A stretch of 64,000 nt of DNA from JANYLB01 sp963837715 (GCA_963837715.1 CAWIOF010000004.1:682001-746000), one strand, 5' to 3'; positions 43,370-52,772 are shown, counted from the first letter of the stretch. The notes: generated from the sequence alone by a model not told the origin. A program made the numbers and translations.

Positions 43370-45033
43370 TGGTTGCTCTCGAACTCTTTGACGGTGTGCT
43401 CGGGGTGGTTCGCGTCCCACACGGGTCGTTCGGATCGGATGCGCGGGAGCCCGTCGGGGAAGTTGCCGATCGGCGGTGGCGACGGCGCCCACCACTCCAA
43501 CGTCTGGGCGTCCCACGGGTCGTTCCCGACGCGTTCCCCCTTGCGCAGGGTTCTCCACACGTTCCAGAGGAACGGGAGCGTCGAGAGGCCGAGGATCATC
43601 GCACCGACGGTGGAGACGAGGTTGAGCGTCGCGAAACCCGACGACTCCGTGTAGCTCGCGACCCGTCGGGGCATCCCCTTCATGCCGAGGTCGTGTTGCA
43701 CCAGGAAGGTGAGGTTGAACCCGATGAACATCAACCAGAACTGCGTCTTCGCCCAGCCCTCGTGCAGCTTCCGGCCGGTGAACTTCGGGAACCAGTAGTG
43801 GATGCCGGAGAAGAGCGCGAACACCGACCCACCGAAGAGCACGTAGTGGAAGTGCGCGACCACGAAGTACGAGTCGGTGAGGTGGAAGTCGATCGATGCC
43901 GAAGCCAGCATCACGCCGGTGACGCCACCGATCACGAAGGTGAGGAGGAAGCCGATGGCGAACAGGAGGGGACTGTCGAACGTGAGACTCCCGCCCCACA
44001 TGGTGCCGATCCAGTTGAAGAACTTGATGCCCGTCGGCACTGCGATCAGCATCGTGAGGAACCCGAAGAACGGGAGGAGCACCACACCGGTCGCGTACAT
44101 GTGGTGCGCCCACACGCCGATCGAGAGGATCCCGATCGCGACCGTGGCTGCGACGAAGATCTTGTACCCGAACACCGGCTTGCGCGAGAACACGGCGAAC
44201 ACCTCGGTCACGACGCCGAAGAACGGCAACACCAGGATGTAGACCTCGGGGTGTCCGAAGAACCAGAACAGGTGCTGCCACAGCACGGGCACTCCGCCGT
44301 GGTTCGCGTCGAAGATGTGCGCTCCGTAGTGCCGGTCGGCGTACAGCAGGACCCCCGCGGCCGTGAGGACCGGGAAGACCATCAGCACCAGCACCGTCGT
44401 CACCAACATGTTCCAGGTGAAGATCGGCATGCGCAGCATCGTCATGCCGGGCGCGCGCATCGTCGCGATCGTGGTCACGACGTTCACCGCGGTGAGGATC
44501 CCGGAGATCCCCACCAGGGTGATGCCGATGATCCAGAAGTCGCCGCCGAGGCCCGGTGAGCGGACACCGTCGGAGAGCGGCGTGTAGGCGAACCAGCCGA
44601 AGCTCGCCGCACCGCTCGACGTGAAGAACCCCGAGATCATCACGACCCCGCCACTGAGGTAGACCCAGTACGAGATCTGGTTGAGGCGCGGGAACGCCAT
44701 GTCGCGTGCGCCGATCTGCAATGGCACCAAGAAGTTCGCGAGCCCGAACGCGAACGAACCGAGGAACAGGAACAGCATGATGCTGCCGTGCATCGTGAAC
44801 AGCTCGTTGTACCGGGCGTCGCTCACGAGGTTCTGTTCCGGCTGCGCGAGCTGCGCCCGCATGATCATCGCCATCAGCCCACCGATCAGGTAGAAGCTGA
44901 ACGCGGTGACCATGTAGGCGATGCCGATGTCCTTGTGGTCGGAGCTCGTGAGCCAGCGCAGCAACCCGCTGGGGTGGTGCTGCACCGTCGGAGTGGGTTC
45001 CGGCGCCGGCGGTCGTTCCTCGAGGATGGTCAC
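43366..45033 (-). CDS. ctaD: Cytochrome c oxidase subunit I
   Basis: The 555-residue heme-copper oxidase core has 12 membrane helices. Heme and copper ligand motifs are visible: TMHGSIMLFLF, WQHLFWFFGHPEVYILVLPFFG (with the cross-linked His-Tyr pair), VWAHHMY and the heme histidines in VVAHFHYVLFGG. Proton-channel residues such as those around LNQISYWVYLSGG match the aa3 type. GTG 45033 overlaps the ctaC stop (GTGA). It reduces O2 and pumps protons. Confidence 0.96.
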   Translation of the reverse strand: MTILEERPPAPEPTPTVQHHPSGLLRWLTSSDHKDIGIAYMVTAFSFYLIGGLMAMIMRAQLAQPEQNLVSDARYNELFTMHGSIMLFLFLGSFAFGLANFLVPLQIGARDMAFPRLNQISYWVYLSGGVVMISGFFTSSGAASFGWFAYTPLSDGVRSPGLGGDFWIIGITLVGISGILTAVNVVTTIATMRAPGMTMLRMPIFTWNMLVTTVLVLMVFPVLTAAGVLLYADRHYGAHIFDANHGGVPVLWQHLFWFFGHPEVYILVLPFFGVVTEVFAVFSRKPVFGYKIFVAATVAIGILSIGVWAHHMYATGVVLLPFFGFLTMLIAVPTGIKFFNWIGTMWGGSLTFDSPLLFAIGFLLTFVIGGVTGVMLASASIDFHLTDSYFVVAHFHYVLFGGSVFALFSGIHYWFPKFTGRKLHEGWAKTQFWLMFIGFNLTFLVQHDLGMKGMPRRVASYTESSGFATLNLVSTVGAMILGLSTLPFLWNVWRTLRKGERVGNDPWDAQTLEWWAPSPPPIGNFPDGLPRIRSERPVWDANHPEHTVKEFESNQ

Positions 45034-45809
45034 GACGCCGGCACGATCGGCTGGGGGAGGGCTTTCGCGTCGCGGAGCCACTGCTGGTACTCGGCCGACG
45101 GCAGGGCCCGCAGCGTGAACGACATCTGCCAGTGGCTCAGACCGCAGTACTCGGCACAGCGACCCACCCACGTGCCGGGTTCCTTCACGTACACCTCGAT
45201 CTGGTTGTCGATGCCGGGGATGAGGTCGCGCTTCTCGAGGAACTCCGGGACCCAGAACGAGTGGATCACGTCGCGGGCTTCGAGGCGGAAGCGCACCGTC
45301 TTGCCGACGGGGAGCACGAGCTCGGCGGGGTGGTCGGGCGTGCCGGCGACGGTGACGCCGTCGTCGGGATAGTCGAACTGCCACTGCCACTGGAACCCGA
45401 TCACGTCGACCCGGAGGTCGGGGTCGGCGTGCAGCGCGGTGAGCTGGTTGTTCACGCCGAGCGTCAGCGCGAACAGCACGCCGACGAGCAGGAGCGGGAC
45501 CACCGTGTAGAAGAGCTCGAGCTTGATCATGGTCTGGCGCTGCTCGGGGATCGCATCCGAGCGACGGCGGTAGCGCACGACCGACCAGGCGACGAGTCCC
45601 CAGATGAGGGCGACGACCAGCATCGCGATCACGAAGAAGATCCGCCACAGCTCGAGCGTGTCTTCGCCCTGGCTCGTGATCGGATCGGGGAAGCCGAAGT
45701 TCGAGCTGCACCCGCCGAGCAGGACCGGGGCGGCGAGGACCGAGGCGACGATCAGACCGGTGCGGGCCGGAGCCGCACGGGAGGAGGCCGAGACGCGCGG
45801 GTGGGTCAT
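45030..45809 (-). CDS. ctaC: Cytochrome c oxidase subunit II
   Basis: The 259-residue subunit has an N-terminal lipobox (LLGGCSS), two membrane helices (about 50-75 and 95-115) and a periplasmic cupredoxin domain. The CuA site is complete: GRCAEYCGLSHWQM with the earlier His in DVIHSFWVPEF. It receives electrons from cytochrome c of the bc complex. A TAACGT box lies 10 nt before ATG 45809. It heads the ctaC-ctaD-ctaF operon; each gene overlaps the next by 4 nt. Confidence 0.95.
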   Translation of the reverse strand: MTHPRVSASSRAAPARTGLIVASVLAAPVLLGGCSSNFGFPDPITSQGEDTLELWRIFFVIAMLVVALIWGLVAWSVVRYRRRSDAIPEQRQTMIKLELFYTVVPLLLVGVLFALTLGVNNQLTALHADPDLRVDVIGFQWQWQFDYPDDGVTVAGTPDHPAELVLPVGKTVRFRLEARDVIHSFWVPEFLEKRDLIPGIDNQIEVYVKEPGTWVGRCAEYCGLSHWQMSFTLRALPSAEYQQWLRDAKALPQPIVPAS

Positions 45810-45819
45810 CGCGACGCGG

Positions 45820-45825
45820 ACGTTA
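45820..45825 (-). promoter_or_regulatory. -10 box of ctaC operon promoter
   Basis: TAACGT lies 10 nt before ATG 45809, predicting a transcript with only a few untranslated bases. Confidence 0.5.
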
Positions 45826-46683
45826 CCGGACCGTGGCAGGGCGGGGAGGGTTGCCTTCGGCGGCGTCGAGCTCACGATCGATGCGGACGCCTCGCCGCTC
45901 CTCGTGGCGCATCCACTGCGCGAGCAGGACGCCGCCCGCGGCGAGGCCGACGAGGTCGCCGAGCACCCACATGATCGCCGCACCCCGGTGCTGGAGGTCG
46001 ACGACCGCGGCGATCGACCCGACGGCCTGCCCGTCGAGCGGGTGCGTCGTGCTGAGCAGGGCCAGGCCGAGGAAGGCGTGGAGCGGGACGGTGAGCAGGA
46101 TCAAGGCGAGACGGGCGCCGTAGGGGATCCGCCAGGCCACCGGGTCGAGGCCGACGGTGATCCAGAAGAACAGCGAGCCGACGACGAAGAAGTGCGCGTG
46201 CACGACCTCGTGGACGAACGCGTTCCGGACGGAGAGGCCGTACAACGGGGTGAAGTAGAGGGCGAAGAGGGTGAACCCGAACAGGAACCCGACGACCAGC
46301 GGATGGCTGAGGACCTTGACCGGGCCCGAATGGAGGAACCGCAGCAACCGGGTCTGGGTGGCGCGCGACGACGCCTGGAGGGCGAGGGTCACGGGCGCCC
46401 CGAGCGCGAGGAGGAACGGACCGGCCATGCCGAGGAGCACGTGTTGGAGGACATGGGCGTCGAAGCGGGTGTCGTCGGCGGCGACGAACGACTGCGTGGC
46501 GACCACGAGCACCGCGAGTCCGGCGGCGAAGCAAGCGCTCCGGGCAACCGACCACGTGCGGCCGCGCTCGCGCAACCGTTGGACGCCGATGAAGTAGAGC
46601 GCGCCGGTCGACGCGACGAGCAGCGCCGGTGCCGGTGCGAACGACCACGCGGTGAAGAGCTCTGCGACCTGCGCCACGCGCAC
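45823..46683 (-). CDS. Cytochrome c oxidase assembly protein (caa3_CtaG family)
   Basis: The 286-residue membrane protein has about seven hydrophobic helices and histidine-rich loops typical of the caa3_CtaG family (DAHVLQHVLLGMAGPFLLALGAPVTL, HEVVHAHFFVVGSLFFWITVG, HPLDGQAVGSIAAVVDLQHRGAAIMWVLGD). Homologues help insert copper into the oxidase. Its position between the two oxidase gene clusters fits this role. GTG 46683 is supported by TACCGT 6 nt upstream. The stop lies 13 bp before the ctaC start. Confidence 0.87.
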   Translation of the reverse strand: MRVAQVAELFTAWSFAPAPALLVASTGALYFIGVQRLRERGRTWSVARSACFAAGLAVLVVATQSFVAADDTRFDAHVLQHVLLGMAGPFLLALGAPVTLALQASSRATQTRLLRFLHSGPVKVLSHPLVVGFLFGFTLFALYFTPLYGLSVRNAFVHEVVHAHFFVVGSLFFWITVGLDPVAWRIPYGARLALILLTVPLHAFLGLALLSTTHPLDGQAVGSIAAVVDLQHRGAAIMWVLGDLVGLAAGGVLLAQWMRHEERRGVRIDRELDAAEGNPPRPATVR

Positions 46684-46689
46684 GGGATC

Positions 46690-46695
46690 ACGGTA
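46690..46695 (-). promoter_or_regulatory. -10 box of leaderless oxidase-assembly promoter
   Basis: TACCGT lies 6 nt before GTG 46683. Confidence 0.55.
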
Positions 46696-46763
46696 CTCCG
46701 CCGCGTGTCGAAGTGTCCGGAGCGGTCCTGGTGGCGGGTCGGGCCCGGTGCTAGACCTCGGAA

Positions 46764-47367
46764 GTGGATTCGGTCGGGCAAGCCCTGGATCCAGTGTCTG
46801 CCTCCGGGCGCGCGCGGGCGGATCGCACGTCTCCCCTCGCGGTGGGCGTCGTCGTCTGGCTCGCGTCGGAGTCGATGTTCTTCGGCGGCCTGTTCGCGGC
46901 GTGGTTCGTCTTGCGCGCGCACAACGCGCCCGCGTGGCCTCCGAAGGGCGACGAGCTCGACGTAGCCCGCACGTTCGTGTTCACGCTCGCGCTGATCGCC
47001 TCGAGCTTCACGATCCACCATGCGGTGACGCTGGCCGAGCGCGGGAACCGTCGGTCGGCGGGACGTTGGCTCGCGGCGACGTTCGTGCTCGGTGCGGTCT
47101 TCATGCGTGGGCCAGGCCTGGGAGTACCGGACGCTCCCGTTCCCGTTCGACCGCGACTCGTACACGTCGATCTACTACCTCCTGACCGGTTTTCACGGCG
47201 CGCACGTGATCGCCGGCCTGGTGCTGATGGGCGCGGTCTCCTGGATCGTGTTCAGCGCAGGGAGCAAGGCGCCGCTGGGGCCGTCGATGCGGGCGACCAG
47301 CTACTACTGGCACTTCGTCGACGTGGTGTGGGTCGTGCTCTTCATCATCGTCTACGTGATCTCATGA
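46764..47367 (+). CDS. ctaE: Cytochrome c oxidase subunit III (apparent +1 frameshift)
   Basis: Two frames together encode a 200-residue, five-helix subunit III: WLASESMFFGGLFAAWFVLR, FTLALIASSFTIHHAV and GNRRSAGRWLAATFVLG in the first frame; VGQAWEYRTLPF, YYLLTGFHGAHVIAGLVLMG and SYYWHFVDVVWVVLFIIVYV in the second. One extra C at 47106 separates them; without it the join reads FMVGQAWEY. As an essential partner of ctaCD it is unlikely to be truly broken. GTG 46764 has TAGACC 6 nt upstream. The stop overlaps the qcrC start (ATGA). Confidence 0.88.
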
Positions 47368-48179
47368 CGACCACGGTTCGGGATCGGCGCCGGTGGCTGA
47401 TCGGACCGCTGGTCGCGCTCGGGATCACCACGACGACGTTCGCCGCCGTCGCCCTCTCTGCCGGTGCCACCACGTCGACCACCCAGAGCGCCGAGCCGGT
47501 GGCGAGCGAGGAGCTCGTCGCCCGGGGCGAGGAGCTCTACCTCACGAGCTGCGTCAGCTGTCACGGCGTCGCGGGGGCGGGAACCGACCTCGGCCCGTCG
47601 CTCCTCACCTCCGGCGAGGCCGCGGCCGACTTCTACCTCCGGACCGGACGGATGCCACTCGCCCAGCCGGCGCCGCAGCCCCCCGACAAACCCCGGGCCT
47701 ACGACAACGACGAGATCGAAGCGCTCGTCGCCTACGTCGGATCGATCGGGAGCGGCCCCGGGATCCCCGTGATCGATCCCTCGCAAGGTGACCTCCAGGA
47801 AGGTGCGGAGCTGTTCCTCTCGAACTGTTCGGGCTGTCACAACTCGTCGGCGATCGGTGGCGCGCTGAGCGACGGCAACTACGCGCCGTCGCTCCAGCAC
47901 ACCGACACCGAGCAGATCGGCGAGGCGATGCGCATCGGTCCGGGGGAGATGCCGGAGTTCGGACCCGACGTGTTCACCGATCAGCAGGTGAACTCGATCG
48001 TGCGCTACGTGCGGTACCTGCACGCGCCCGAGGATCCCGGAGGCTTCGACCTGGGATACACCGGCCCGGTGCCGGAAGGGTTCGTCGCGTTCCTGTTCGG
48101 TCTCGGCGCGCTGATCGTCGTGGCCCGTTGGATCACCCGTGAGAAGGAACCGGAAGGGGAGCAGACCGCCCGTGACTGA
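47364..48179 (+). CDS. qcrC: Diheme cytochrome c subunit of the bc complex
   Basis: The 271-residue membrane-anchored diheme cytochrome has an N-terminal helix (about 11-33), two heme sites (CVSCH and CSGCH) in successive cytochrome c domains and a C-terminal membrane helix (PVPEGFVAFLFGLGALIVVARWI). In actinobacteria it passes electrons from the bc1 part directly to CuA of the oxidase, replacing a soluble cytochrome c. The gene order ctaE-qcrC-qcrA-qcrB with overlaps supports a bcc-aa3 supercomplex. Confidence 0.95.
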   Translation: MTTTVRDRRRWLIGPLVALGITTTTFAAVALSAGATTSTTQSAEPVASEELVARGEELYLTSCVSCHGVAGAGTDLGPSLLTSGEAAADFYLRTGRMPLAQPAPQPPDKPRAYDNDEIEALVAYVGSIGSGPGIPVIDPSQGDLQEGAELFLSNCSGCHNSSAIGGALSDGNYAPSLQHTDTEQIGEAMRIGPGEMPEFGPDVFTDQQVNSIVRYVRYLHAPEDPGGFDLGYTGPVPEGFVAFLFGLGALIVVARWITREKEPEGEQTARD

Positions 48180-49065
48180 CGCATCCGAGATGAGCGAGCC
48201 CGAGCGGCGACGGGGTGGCGAGCTCGTTCCTGCGCTGCTGTTCGGTCTGGGCATCGTGGCCGGCCTGGCGCTGATGGTCACCTACGCGCTCGGTGGCCAG
48301 ACCCAGATCGAAGGGATCCTCCTGTTCGTCGCGCTCGGGGGTATCGGGGCCGGCATGGTGTCGTGGTCGAAGCGGTTCATGACGACCGCACCCGAGACCG
48401 AACCCCGGCCGCGACTGGGTTCGACCGAGGCGGAGATCGAAGCGTTCTCCGACGACTTCGACCAGGGCGAGTACCAGCTCGAGCGGCGCGCGCTGCTCAC
48501 GAAGCTCCTGCTCGGTGCGCTCGGTGCCCTCGGACTCGCGGCCCTGTTCCCGATCGCGTCGCTCGGCCCGCCGGCCCGCAAGAGCTTCCGGGTGTCGCCC
48601 TACAAGAAGGGGACCCGCCTGGTCACCGAGGAGGGGAAGCCGGTCCGGGCCGACAGCGTGAACGTCGACGGCGTCATCACCGTGTTCCCCGAGGGCGACG
48701 TCGGCGACGAGTTCTCCCAGGTGCTGCTCATCGGTCTCGATCCCGACGTCCCCTTCGTCGCCCGACCCGGTCGGGAAGGGTGGACTCCGCAGAACCTCGC
48801 CGCGTTCTCGAAGGTCTGCACCCACGCGGGTTGCCCGGTCGGGCTCTACCAGAACGCGCGCAAGGAGTTGCTCTGCCCCTGCCACCAGTCGACGTTCGCG
48901 GTCTACGACGCGGCGCGTCCGGTGTTCGGACCCGCGGCCACCTCACTCCCGCAGTTGCCCCTCGATGTCGACGCCGACGGGTTCGTGATCGCGGCCGGTG
49001 ATCTCTCGGGCCCACCAGGCCCCGCCTACTGGAACCAGAAGTGGCTCTGGGAAGGCAACAAGTGA
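48172..49065 (+). CDS. qcrA: Rieske iron-sulfur subunit of the bc complex
   Basis: The 297-residue protein has two N-terminal membrane helices (ELVPALLFGLGIVAGLALMV, GILLFVALGGIGAGMVSW), a third helix (LLLGALGALGLAALFPI) and a C-terminal Rieske domain with both cluster motifs, CTHAGC and CPCHQS. Extra helices are typical of actinobacterial QcrA. GTG 48172 overlaps qcrC by 8 nt; ATG 48190 is an alternative. It transfers electrons from menaquinol to the diheme cytochrome. Confidence 0.93.
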   Translation: MTDASEMSEPERRRGGELVPALLFGLGIVAGLALMVTYALGGQTQIEGILLFVALGGIGAGMVSWSKRFMTTAPETEPRPRLGSTEAEIEAFSDDFDQGEYQLERRALLTKLLLGALGALGLAALFPIASLGPPARKSFRVSPYKKGTRLVTEEGKPVRADSVNVDGVITVFPEGDVGDEFSQVLLIGLDPDVPFVARPGREGWTPQNLAAFSKVCTHAGCPVGLYQNARKELLCPCHQSTFAVYDAARPVFGPAATSLPQLPLDVDADGFVIAAGDLSGPPGPAYWNQKWLWEGNK

Positions 49066-50426
49066 GCACAGCGGAGCGAACCATGGGGGCGTCCCGCACT
49101 CGGGCCGGGCGGGTCGGTCGCTACATCGACCAGCGCACGGGTCTGGCCCGCGTGGGGCGTACCGCGCTCCAGAAGATCTTTCCCAACCACTGGTCGTTCC
49201 TGCTCGGTGAGGTCGCGCTCTACTCGTTCCTGGTGCTGCTGCTGACGGGGATCTTCCTCACGTTCTTCTACGACCCGAGCGTCGCCTCGGTCACCTACCG
49301 CGGGAGCTACGCACCCCTGCGCGGCATCGAGGTGTCGCAGGCCTACCGCTCGGCCCTCGACCTGAGCTTCGACGTGAAGGCCGGCCTCGTCATGCGCCAG
49401 ATGCACCACTGGGCCGCGTTGATCTTCCTCGCGTCGATCCTCGCCCACATCTGTCGAGTCTTTTTCACCGGCGCGTTCCGCAGGCCGCGTGAGCTCAACT
49501 GGGTCGTCGGGGTGACGCTCCTGTTGCTCGCGGTGTTGAACGGCTTCGCCGGCTACTCGCTGCTCGACGACCAGCTCTCCGGTACCGGGTTGCGCATCGG
49601 GTACTCGGTGCTGATCTCGGTTCCGTTCGTGGGTCCGTGGCTCGCGTCACTCGTGTTCGGAGGGAACTTCCCCGGAGAAGACATCATCCCGCGGTTGTTC
49701 GTGGTGCACGTGCTCATCGTGCCGCTCGCGATCCTCGGCCTGATCGGCGTCCACATGGCGTTTCTCATCCGCCATGTGCACACCCAGTTCGCCGGTCGCG
49801 GTGCGCGCGACGACAACGTGGTGGGCGAGCGACTCTGGCCCACGTACGCGTTCAAGGCGGGAGGCCTCTTCTTCCTCGTGGCCGCAGTGATCGCGCTGCT
49901 CGGCGGCATCGCACAGATCAACCCGGTCTGGCTCTACGGCCCGTTCCGGGCCGAGAACGTGAGCTCGGGCTCGCAGCCCGACTGGTACATGGGGTGGTTG
50001 GAGGGCGCGCTGCGCCTCCTCCCGAACTGGGAGACCCGGATCGGCAACTTCACGATCCCGAATCCGTTCTACTCGGGGGTCCTTCCGGCGGGGATCGCGT
50101 TCACGCTGATCTACCTCCATCCCTGGATCGAGGCGCGCCTCACCGGCGACCGGCGGGAGCACCACGTGCTCGACCGTCCCCGGGACCGGCCCTTCCGGAC
50201 CGGGATCGGCGTCGCGGCGCTCACCGCGTTCACCGTGCTCGGCCTCGCCGGTTCGAACGACGTGATCGCGGTGTCGTTCGGGATGTCGGTGAACGTGCTC
50301 ACCTACACCTTTCGGATCCTCTTCATCATCGGTCCGATCATCGCGTTCCTCGTGACCCACAAGCTGTGCCGCGAACTGCAACGGCGCGACGGGCCCGTCG
50401 TCGACCCGCTGCTCCCGCCCGACTGA
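49062..50426 (+). CDS. qcrB: Cytochrome b subunit of the bc complex
   Basis: The 454-residue cytochrome b has an N-terminal eight-helix core with the paired heme histidines (MRQMHHWAALIF, LAHICRVF; LFVVHVLIVPL, VHMAFLIRHVH), the quinol-site PDWYMGWLEGALR (equivalent to PEWY) and a C-terminal extension, as in the single-chain actinobacterial type. GTG 49062 overlaps the qcrA stop (GTGA). The stop codon directly abuts the stop of the convergent lipoprotein gene with no gap. Confidence 0.95.
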   Translation: MSTAERTMGASRTRAGRVGRYIDQRTGLARVGRTALQKIFPNHWSFLLGEVALYSFLVLLLTGIFLTFFYDPSVASVTYRGSYAPLRGIEVSQAYRSALDLSFDVKAGLVMRQMHHWAALIFLASILAHICRVFFTGAFRRPRELNWVVGVTLLLLAVLNGFAGYSLLDDQLSGTGLRIGYSVLISVPFVGPWLASLVFGGNFPGEDIIPRLFVVHVLIVPLAILGLIGVHMAFLIRHVHTQFAGRGARDDNVVGERLWPTYAFKAGGLFFLVAAVIALLGGIAQINPVWLYGPFRAENVSSGSQPDWYMGWLEGALRLLPNWETRIGNFTIPNPFYSGVLPAGIAFTLIYLHPWIEARLTGDRREHHVLDRPRDRPFRTGIGVAALTAFTVLGLAGSNDVIAVSFGMSVNVLTYTFRILFIIGPIIAFLVTHKLCRELQRRDGPVVDPLLPPD

Positions 50427-50885
50427 TCAGGTCCGCAAGGCCCGGCACGCAGTGGCCGTGTCGAGCGCGTTCTCGACTGCTCCTCCGGGGGTGAGCCCGC
50501 GGATCGCCCCGATCGCGCCGCGCGCCTCGGCCGCGGTGGTCGCGATGTCCGACGGGTCCGCGTCGCGGACCGCCTGCTCGATCGCGGTCGCGAGCTTGTC
50601 CATCTCTCCCTGCGCGGCGAGACCGTCGTCGGTGTCGGGCGGCTCGGCGCGGGCGATCCCGGACCGGAGCCGGAGCGCGGCTTCGGCAGTCGTCGCCGGC
50701 GGACCCGTCTCGGCCGTGTCGATCCAACGCGCGAGCTCGGTGCAGACCGTGTCGGCCCAGCGCCGCGCCGACTGTTTCGCCCTCGACGATTCCGCTCCGT
50801 TCGAGCAGCCGGTGGCGACCAGCGCGAGCACGGTGGCTCCGCACACCGTGGCCACGATCCGGCTGGATCGCGTCGCTCCGCCCAT
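50427..50885 (-). CDS. Small lipoprotein of unknown function
   Basis: The 152-residue lipoprotein has the lipobox ALVATGC (Cys27). The mature part is alpha-helical and acidic (RWADTVCTELARWIDTAET, GEMDKLATAIEQAVRDAD) with two Cys, consistent with a helical bundle facing the outside. I do not recognise the family. ATG 50885 overlaps the stop of the acyl-CoA synthetase gene by one base (TGATG), so they are coupled. Confidence 0.7.
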   Translation of the reverse strand: MGGATRSSRIVATVCGATVLALVATGCSNGAESSRAKQSARRWADTVCTELARWIDTAETGPPATTAEAALRLRSGIARAEPPDTDDGLAAQGEMDKLATAIEQAVRDADPSDIATTAAEARGAIGAIRGLTPGGAVENALDTATACRALRT

Positions 50886-52435
50886 CAGTTGACGAGCTTG
50901 TCCCGGCCGTCCCAGTAGGGCGAACGGAGCTTGAACTTCTGGAGCTTCCCGGTGGCGGTCCGCACGAGTGAATCACGGAACTCGATCGACGTCGGGCACT
51001 TGAAGTGGGCGAGCCGGTCGCGGCAGAACCCGATCAACTCGACGTCGGTCGGTGCGTCTCGTGCGGGATCGCGGAGCACGACCAGCGCCTTGATCGTCTC
51101 ACCCCACTTGGCGTCGGGGACTCCGATCACCGCCACTTCGGCGACCGCAGGATGCTGGTAGAGGCAGTCCTCGACCTCGATCGACGACACGTTCTCGCCC
51201 CCGGAGATGATCACGTCCTTCTTGCGGTCGGAGATCACGAGGTACGCGTCGTCGTCGACGTCGCCGCCGTCGCCGGTGTGGAACCACCCACCCTCGAGCG
51301 CCTTCGCCGACTCGACCGGCTGCTCCCAGTAGCCCTCGAACACCGTGTTCGAGCGGGCGAGCACCTCACCGTCGTCGTCGGTCGTGATGCGGACGCCGAC
51401 CGCAGGCGACCCGGCCCGCGACAGCCGTTGGGCCCGGGTTGCGGCGTCGAGCGCGTCGTATTCGAGGCCGGCGCGGTTCACGGTGAGGAGCGGCGAGGTC
51501 TCGGTGAGGCCGTAGATCTGGATGAACTCCCAGCCGAGCTCGGCGTGGACGCGCTCGATCACCTTCGAGGGAGGCGGCGCGCCGGCGACCACCATCCGGA
51601 CCCGATCCCGTCCCGGCACGGCTTCGCCGCGCTCCCGGCGGGCGGATGCGGCGTCGAGCACCATCGCGACGACCGCGGGCGCGCCCGCGAGGAATGTGAC
51701 ACCTTCGACGTCGATCCGGCGCAGGATCTCCTCACCGTCGATCTTGCGGATGATCACGTGCTTCCCACCCATCGCGGTGACCGCGTAGGGGAGGCCCCAG
51801 CCGTTGCAGTGGAACGTCGGGAGGGTGTGGAGGTACACGTCGCGGTCGGTCACGGTGGTGTGCCAACCGAATGTGACCGCGTTCACCCAGAGGTTGCGGT
51901 GGGTGAGCTGCACTCCCTTGGGGCGGGCGGTCGTTCCCGAGGTGTAGTTGATCGAGGCGGTGTCGTTCTCGTCGGTCGTCGTGAACCGCGGCGTTCCTTC
52001 GCCTCCGAACAGCTCGCCATCGCTCGCGGTACCGAGCACGAACCGATGGGCCACGTCGATCCCGCTCAGATCGTCGTCGAGCTCGGGGTCGACGAGCAGG
52101 GTCGTCGCGCCCGCATGAGCCACGATGTAGGCGATCTCGTCGGCATTGAGGCGGAAGTTCACCGGTACGAGCACACGACCGTACGTGCTCACGCCGAACA
52201 GCGCGACGAGGAACCGTGCCGCGTTCGGCGAGACGATCGCCACCCGTTCACCGGCGTCGAGGCCGAGCCCGTCGAGGTGGACGGCGAGCCCGCGTGCCAT
52301 CGCCGCGAGTCGCGCGTACGTGATGCGACCGAGCCCGCCGCCAGGTGGGTCGGATTCGTCGACGATTGCCTCGCGGTGTCCGAACACCGTCTCGGCCTGA
52401 TCGAGGAAGTCGGCGATCGTGAGGGGTACCCGCAT
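50885..52435 (-). CDS. Acyl-CoA synthetase (AMP-dependent synthetase/ligase)
   Basis: The 516-residue ANL-family enzyme has the P-loop-like YTSGTTARPKGV, the A5 motif QIYGLTETSP, ISDRKKDVIISGGENVSS with the hinge, and a C-terminal lysine in RTATGKLQK. It activates a carboxylic acid to acyl-AMP and then to acyl-CoA; the length suits medium- or long-chain fatty acids, but the chain length is unproved. ATG 52435 is fixed by TACCGT 8 nt upstream, and the frame upstream of it overlaps a divergent gene. Confidence 0.9.
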   Translation of the reverse strand: MRVPLTIADFLDQAETVFGHREAIVDESDPPGGGLGRITYARLAAMARGLAVHLDGLGLDAGERVAIVSPNAARFLVALFGVSTYGRVLVPVNFRLNADEIAYIVAHAGATTLLVDPELDDDLSGIDVAHRFVLGTASDGELFGGEGTPRFTTTDENDTASINYTSGTTARPKGVQLTHRNLWVNAVTFGWHTTVTDRDVYLHTLPTFHCNGWGLPYAVTAMGGKHVIIRKIDGEEILRRIDVEGVTFLAGAPAVVAMVLDAASARRERGEAVPGRDRVRMVVAGAPPPSKVIERVHAELGWEFIQIYGLTETSPLLTVNRAGLEYDALDAATRAQRLSRAGSPAVGVRITTDDDGEVLARSNTVFEGYWEQPVESAKALEGGWFHTGDGGDVDDDAYLVISDRKKDVIISGGENVSSIEVEDCLYQHPAVAEVAVIGVPDAKWGETIKALVVLRDPARDAPTDVELIGFCRDRLAHFKCPTSIEFRDSLVRTATGKLQKFKLRSPYWDGRDKLVN

Positions 52436-52443
52436 GGACGCGA

Positions 52444-52449
52444 ACGGTA
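52444..52449 (-). promoter_or_regulatory. -10 box of leaderless acyl-CoA synthetase promoter
   Basis: TACCGT lies 8 nt before ATG 52435. Confidence 0.55.
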
Positions 52450-52476
52450 CCGGGCCCGGCTGCTTGAATGGGCGCC

Positions 52477-52767
52477 ATGGCCGATGCTTGTTCACACCTC
52501 GACACGATCCTGACCCTCCCGCCCAGCGGCGACGGCTGCGTGGAGTGCCTCGCGTCGGGGTCGCAGTGGGTCCACCTGCGGCGCTGCACCGAGTGCGGAC
52601 ACGTGGGATGCTGCGACTCTTCGCCGAACACGCACGCGACGAAGCACTTCCTGGCCGACGGGCATCCGGTGGTGCAATCGTTCGAACCGGGAGAAGACTG
52701 GTATTGGTGCTACGCCGACGAAGTCGCCTTCGAGATCCCGGGGCCCCCGGGCCCGTCCCACCCCTAG
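52477..52767 (+). CDS. UBP-type zinc finger protein
   Basis: The 96-residue protein is essentially one zf-UBP domain: CVECL, RRCTECGHVGCCDSS, NTHATKHF, DGHPVVQSF and WYWCYAD supply the Cys/His zinc ligands. In eukaryotes this domain binds the C-terminus of ubiquitin; bacterial stand-alone versions are common in actinobacteria and their role is unknown. ATG 52477 begins the domain-bearing chain; ATG 52468 is possible. The MFS gene starts 5 bp downstream. Confidence 0.87.
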   Translation: MADACSHLDTILTLPPSGDGCVECLASGSQWVHLRRCTECGHVGCCDSSPNTHATKHFLADGHPVVQSFEPGEDWYWCYADEVAFEIPGPPGPSHP

Positions 52768-52772
52768 CTCCG

